From JAGNEJ01 sp043757865 (GTDB lineage Bacteria; Verrucomicrobiota; Verrucomicrobiia; Verrucomicrobiales; V1-33): a stretch of 18,913 nt of DNA. The stretch is taken from positions 1 through 18,913 of the forward strand of contig JAYVOP010000239.1 in NCBI GenBank assembly GCA_043757865.1. Direction: 5' to 3'. The stretch's first letter is position 1. Each line of letters opens with the position of its first letter. Position numbers and translations under genes: made by a program. The notes under the pieces were generated by a model, which saw nothing but the letters and a program-made list of their open reading frames with translations, was not told the origin of the DNA and made no database searches. Shown in pieces: positions 15,995 to 18,913 of this stretch.

Positions 15995-18808
15995 ATGCAG
16001 CCTGCACCCCGTCGTCCCCGCCGTGTTCAAGACGCTCCCTCCGCCACTCACGAGCGGCGGCCGCTCACAGATTTTACAGGCATCTTCCTCATTGGGTTAG
16101 GGGCGCTGCTGTTCCTGGCGCTCATTTCCTATTCCCCGGATGATTTACCGGCATGGATGCGGTGGAGTCGCCTGCCCTCAGGCGTGGCGGAATGTGGGAA
16201 TGTGATGGGCCCCGCCGGAGCTGTGGTGGCTGGTTATGCGATATTTACCTTGGGCGGGGCCGCGTTCTTTTTACCCATCGGGCTGATCTGGTTTGGCATC
16301 GCCAAGATCCTGATGCGGCTGCGCCTCACGTGGCCCCCATTTCCCGGATTCTTCCTGCTGTTAGGCGCATTGGCCACGCTGCTCGCGATGCAGAAATTTG
16401 GGCTGACCGACTGGGATGCGCGCTTTCAAATTCTGGGTGCGGGTGGGGGCGTGGGCTACATCGGAGCAGAGATGGCGGATCGGACGATTGGGCGTTTTGC
16501 GGCGGCAGTGCTGATGCTGATGGGGGTACTGACCGGCGGCATCATGATGTTTGGGCTGCGGCCCATGCAAGCGCTGCACCTGGCCCAAGGCTGGATCGAC
16601 GACTGGCGGGAGCAGCGCATCCTGGCTCGGAAATATGCCGCTGCCGAAGACCTAGCCGAAGAAAAGGCCGCGCTGGATTATCAACGCCAACAAGCACGCG
16701 AAGACCGCCTAACCCGTCCGCCCCGGCGGCGTGGAGCCACAGGAAATGACTACATCATCCCTGGCAGTGAAGTGGCAGCGGCGTTAGGCACGCCGGAGTT
16801 AGGATTGGATTTGGATTCCGGTGCGGAGGAGTTGGCCGCCTTTGGCGAACCAGCCGTGCAGGCCGTGTTAGCGGGGCCGGAGATCATCGATGGCACCGCC
16901 CGCAAGTCCGAGGGCGAGAACTCCGCCGCTGCGCGAAAAATGTCCCTAGCCGAATGGCGATCCCAGCGGCAAAAGCCGAAATCTCCGGCCAGTCCCACTG
17001 CGGTGCCTTCCGGCATGGCCAGCGCCCTCACGCCGCTCAGTGAGGCCTACAAAAACTACGAACTCCCGGACCTGGACCTACTCCATTGGGACGATGAAGC
17101 GGACCGCAAGCCCGCCGACAAAGGCCTGCTCCTAGCCACGCAGCAGACGATCATCCGCACGCTGGGCAGCTTTGGCGTGGCGGTCACGCCAGGCACGATT
17201 ACGCGTGGTCCCAGCATTACCCGCTATGAAATTTACCCTACGGATGGCCTGCGTGTGGCTAAGATCGTGACCCTGGAGCCAGACTTGGCGCGCGCCACCA
17301 AGGCTGAATTTATCAACATCCTGGCCCCCATCCCCGGCAAGGACACCGTGGGCATTGAGATTGCCAATGCGGATAAAGTGGCCGTGCCGCTGCGCGAGCT
17401 TTTGGAAGATCCCAAATTCCACAAAGGCAAAGCGCGGCTGCCCCTGGCGTTAGGAAAAGATGTCTATGGCGAGACGATCATTGCCGACCTAGCCGCGATG
17501 CCGCACTTGCTCGTGGCCGGGGCCACAGGCTCTGGGAAATCTGTGTGTATCAACTCCATCATCGCCAGCCTGCTCTTCCAGTTCGGGCCAGACCAACTGC
17601 GCTTCATCATGGTGGACCCCAAGGTGGTGGAAATGCAAAATTTCAACGACCTGCCGCACCTCATCGTGCCCGTGGTCACGGACCCCAAAAAAGTGCTCGC
17701 GGCACTGAAATGGGTGGTCAATGAGATGGATCATCGCTACCGGATCTTTGCGAAGGAAGGCGTGCGGAATTTTGAAGGATTCAATAGCCGTAAACGCAAG
17801 ACCGCCGCCTCTGCTGCGGCCCCGGTGACGGCTCCCAAGCGGGGCCGGAGTCGCCCGGTGGTGCCGAATCCACTGGAGCCAGAGTTGCCGCTCTTCGATG
17901 CCCTGCCGCCGGAAATGGAGGGGGACGAGCCGCCGTTAGTGGTGGTCAATGAGTCCACGCCATTTACCAAACACGCCGTGCGCCTGGGTGGTGAGGAAGA
18001 CCCGTTTGCTTCGATTGATGACTCTGAACTGGAGAACCGTGCGAAGTTTGCCGCTGAGTTAGGCGTGGATGTGCAGGACTATTATGAGGACGAAGAGGAG
18101 GACTTCATCCCCCAAGAAGACGTGGTGCCAGACACCGTGCCGTATATCGTGGTCATTATTGACGAGTTAGCGGACCTCATGCAGACGGCCTCGGCAGATG
18201 TGGAAAATTTGATTGCCCGCATCACCCAGAAAGCGCGCGCGGCAGGCATCCACCTCATCGTCGCCACGCAAACGCCGCGTGCCAGTGTCATCACGGGCGT
18301 GATCAAAGCCAACATCCCTAGCCGCATTGCTTTCCAGGTCAGTAGCGGCCTGGACTCCCGCGTCATTTTAGATACCAACGGAGCGGAGAAGCTGGTGGGG
18401 AAAGGGGATATGCTCTATTTACCGCCGGGCTCGGCTAAGCACACGCGCGTGCAGGGGGCCTTCATTAACGATGAGGAAATGGAAGCGCTGGTGGCACATT
18501 GCAAAGCCCAGGGCAAGCCGATGTATGATGCCGCCGTGCAAGCCAGCATCCGTGAGGCCGCAGACGATGAAGAGGAAGCAATCCCCGAAGAACTAGCCGC
18601 CGATGACGAGGAACTGCTAGAGAAATGCATCCAAGTCATCATCCAAGAAAACATTGCCAGCACCAGCCGTCTGCAACGTCGCCTGAAATTAGGCTACACC
18701 CGGGCCGCCCGTATGATGGACATCCTGGAAAAGCGCGGATTGGTAGGCCCTGGAGAAGGGGCCAAACCTCGGGAGATCCTGATTAATCCAGACGAATACG
18801 CGGACTGA
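15995..18808 (+). CDS. ftsK: DNA translocase FtsK
   Basis: Septum-anchored, double-stranded-DNA-pumping ATPase of the FtsK/SpoIIIE family that clears and aligns chromosome ends at division. It has 937 residues. The N-terminal membrane domain has about four segments (28-46, 71-105, 116-132, 166-187), followed by a charged linker to about 345. The motor follows: alpha part with TRGPSITRYEIYP and PIPGKDTVGIEI, Walker A GATGSGKS at 509-516, and Walker B VVIIDELADL with D723/E724. The C-terminal gamma winged helix is at about 870-930 (SRLQRRLKLGYTRAARMMDI). Two oddities stand out. Lys515 and Asp723 are 208 residues apart, against about 124 in E. coli, owing to an acidic, low-complexity insertion. 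The gamma helix has T902 where Asn is usual. The start gives the expected short basic N-terminus but has no Shine-Dalgarno sequence. It is monocistronic here and divergent from menA. Confidence 0.96.
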   Translation: MQPAPRRPRRVQDAPSATHERRPLTDFTGIFLIGLGALLFLALISYSPDDLPAWMRWSRLPSGVAECGNVMGPAGAVVAGYAIFTLGGAAFFLPIGLIWFGIAKILMRLRLTWPPFPGFFLLLGALATLLAMQKFGLTDWDARFQILGAGGGVGYIGAEMADRTIGRFAAAVLMLMGVLTGGIMMFGLRPMQALHLAQGWIDDWREQRILARKYAAAEDLAEEKAALDYQRQQAREDRLTRPPRRRGATGNDYIIPGSEVAAALGTPELGLDLDSGAEELAAFGEPAVQAVLAGPEIIDGTARKSEGENSAAARKMSLAEWRSQRQKPKSPASPTAVPSGMASALTPLSEAYKNYELPDLDLLHWDDEADRKPADKGLLLATQQTIIRTLGSFGVAVTPGTITRGPSITRYEIYPTDGLRVAKIVTLEPDLARATKAEFINILAPIPGKDTVGIEIANADKVAVPLRELLEDPKFHKGKARLPLALGKDVYGETIIADLAAMPHLLVAGATGSGKSVCINSIIASLLFQFGPDQLRFIMVDPKVVEMQNFNDLPHLIVPVVTDPKKVLAALKWVVNEMDHRYRIFAKEGVRNFEGFNSRKRKTAASAAAPVTAPKRGRSRPVVPNPLEPELPLFDALPPEMEGDEPPLVVVNESTPFTKHAVRLGGEEDPFASIDDSELENRAKFAAELGVDVQDYYEDEEEDFIPQEDVVPDTVPYIVVIIDELADLMQTASADVENLIARITQKARAAGIHLIVATQTPRASVITGVIKANIPSRIAFQVSSGLDSRVILDTNGAEKLVGKGDMLYLPPGSAKHTRVQGAFINDEEMEALVAHCKAQGKPMYDAAVQASIREAADDEEEAIPEELAADDEELLEKCIQVIIQENIASTSRLQRRLKLGYTRAARMMDILEKRGLVGPGEGAKPREILINPDEYAD

Positions 18809-18913
18809 GTTCGGCCTAAGAATCTATCCGGTGAACAGCCATAATCACGAGAGTGCTGGAGTCTGGCGTTGATGGATCCAGTTTAGGAGCGTGGTTTTAG
18901 GCTTGGGGGTTGT

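Noticed and set aside
16153..16749. 198-codon plus-strand frame inside ftsK
   Set aside because: It lies wholly within the FtsK membrane domain in another frame and has the His/Arg/Cys-rich composition of a shadow frame.
18809..18913. Possible gene or terminator after ftsK
   Set aside because: The remaining 105 bases have no convincing frame, no stem with a T-run and no repeat.
1..18913. Mobile elements, CRISPR arrays, RNA genes or a defence island
   Set aside because: I saw no transposase, integrase, phage or restriction-type domains, no regularly spaced repeats and no tRNA- or rRNA-like sequence. The gene content is housekeeping.

Overview
This window is a GC-rich (about 60 % by eye) piece of bacterial chromosome made of housekeeping genes. 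I see no rRNA, tRNA, CRISPR array, insertion sequence, phage gene or plasmid gene. The gene types suggest a Gram-negative respiring bacterium that makes menaquinone and surface polysaccharide. The protein styles (a short MenE, NuoB/NuoC as separate subunits, a Wzy_C/TPR fusion) and the poor Shine-Dalgarno signals would fit the Verrucomicrobiota or a relative. That placement is inference and is not proven by any single gene.

Layout. (1) At the left edge, 1-1416 (+) is the 3' part of an unrecognised, helix-rich, TPR-like protein. It converges on sbcC with only 10 bases between the two stop codons. (2) From 10403 down to 1427, all on the minus strand and tightly packed, run nuoB, nuoC, a Wzy_C-type O-antigen ligase/polymerase with a C-terminal TPR region, prmA, sbcD and sbcC. 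The spacings are 20, 38, 6 and 4 bases, then a 4-base overlap, so one long transcript is plausible. Its upstream region (10404-10738) is the only long gene-free stretch. It carries a perfect 18-base palindrome of the CRP/FNR half-site type and a perfect hairpin. (3) 11734-10739 (-) is an orphan metal-binding lipoprotein of the TroA/ZnuA type, with a 16-base inverted repeat just upstream. (4) 15834-11819 (-) holds menA, menC and menE, overlapping by 4 and 25 bases, followed by a YqhD-type NADPH aldehyde reductase. (5) 15995-18808 (+) is ftsK, divergent from menA, with a 160-base region between them. The last 105 bases show nothing I can call.

How the genes fit together. MenC, MenE and MenA are three steps of menaquinone synthesis. 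NuoB and NuoC belong to complex I, which reduces that quinone. Both sets are incomplete here: MenF, MenD, MenH and MenB and the other Nuo subunits are absent. SbcD/SbcC and FtsK are chromosome-maintenance machines. PrmA modifies ribosomal protein L11. The ligase acts on cell-surface glycans.

I found no convincing new defence or biosynthetic system. The best leads are the CRP-like operator ahead of nuoBC, an extra segment of about 84 residues inside the FtsK motor domain, a changed residue in the FtsK DNA-reading helix, a MenE lacking its P-loop lysine, and the absence of the usual CTAG avoidance.
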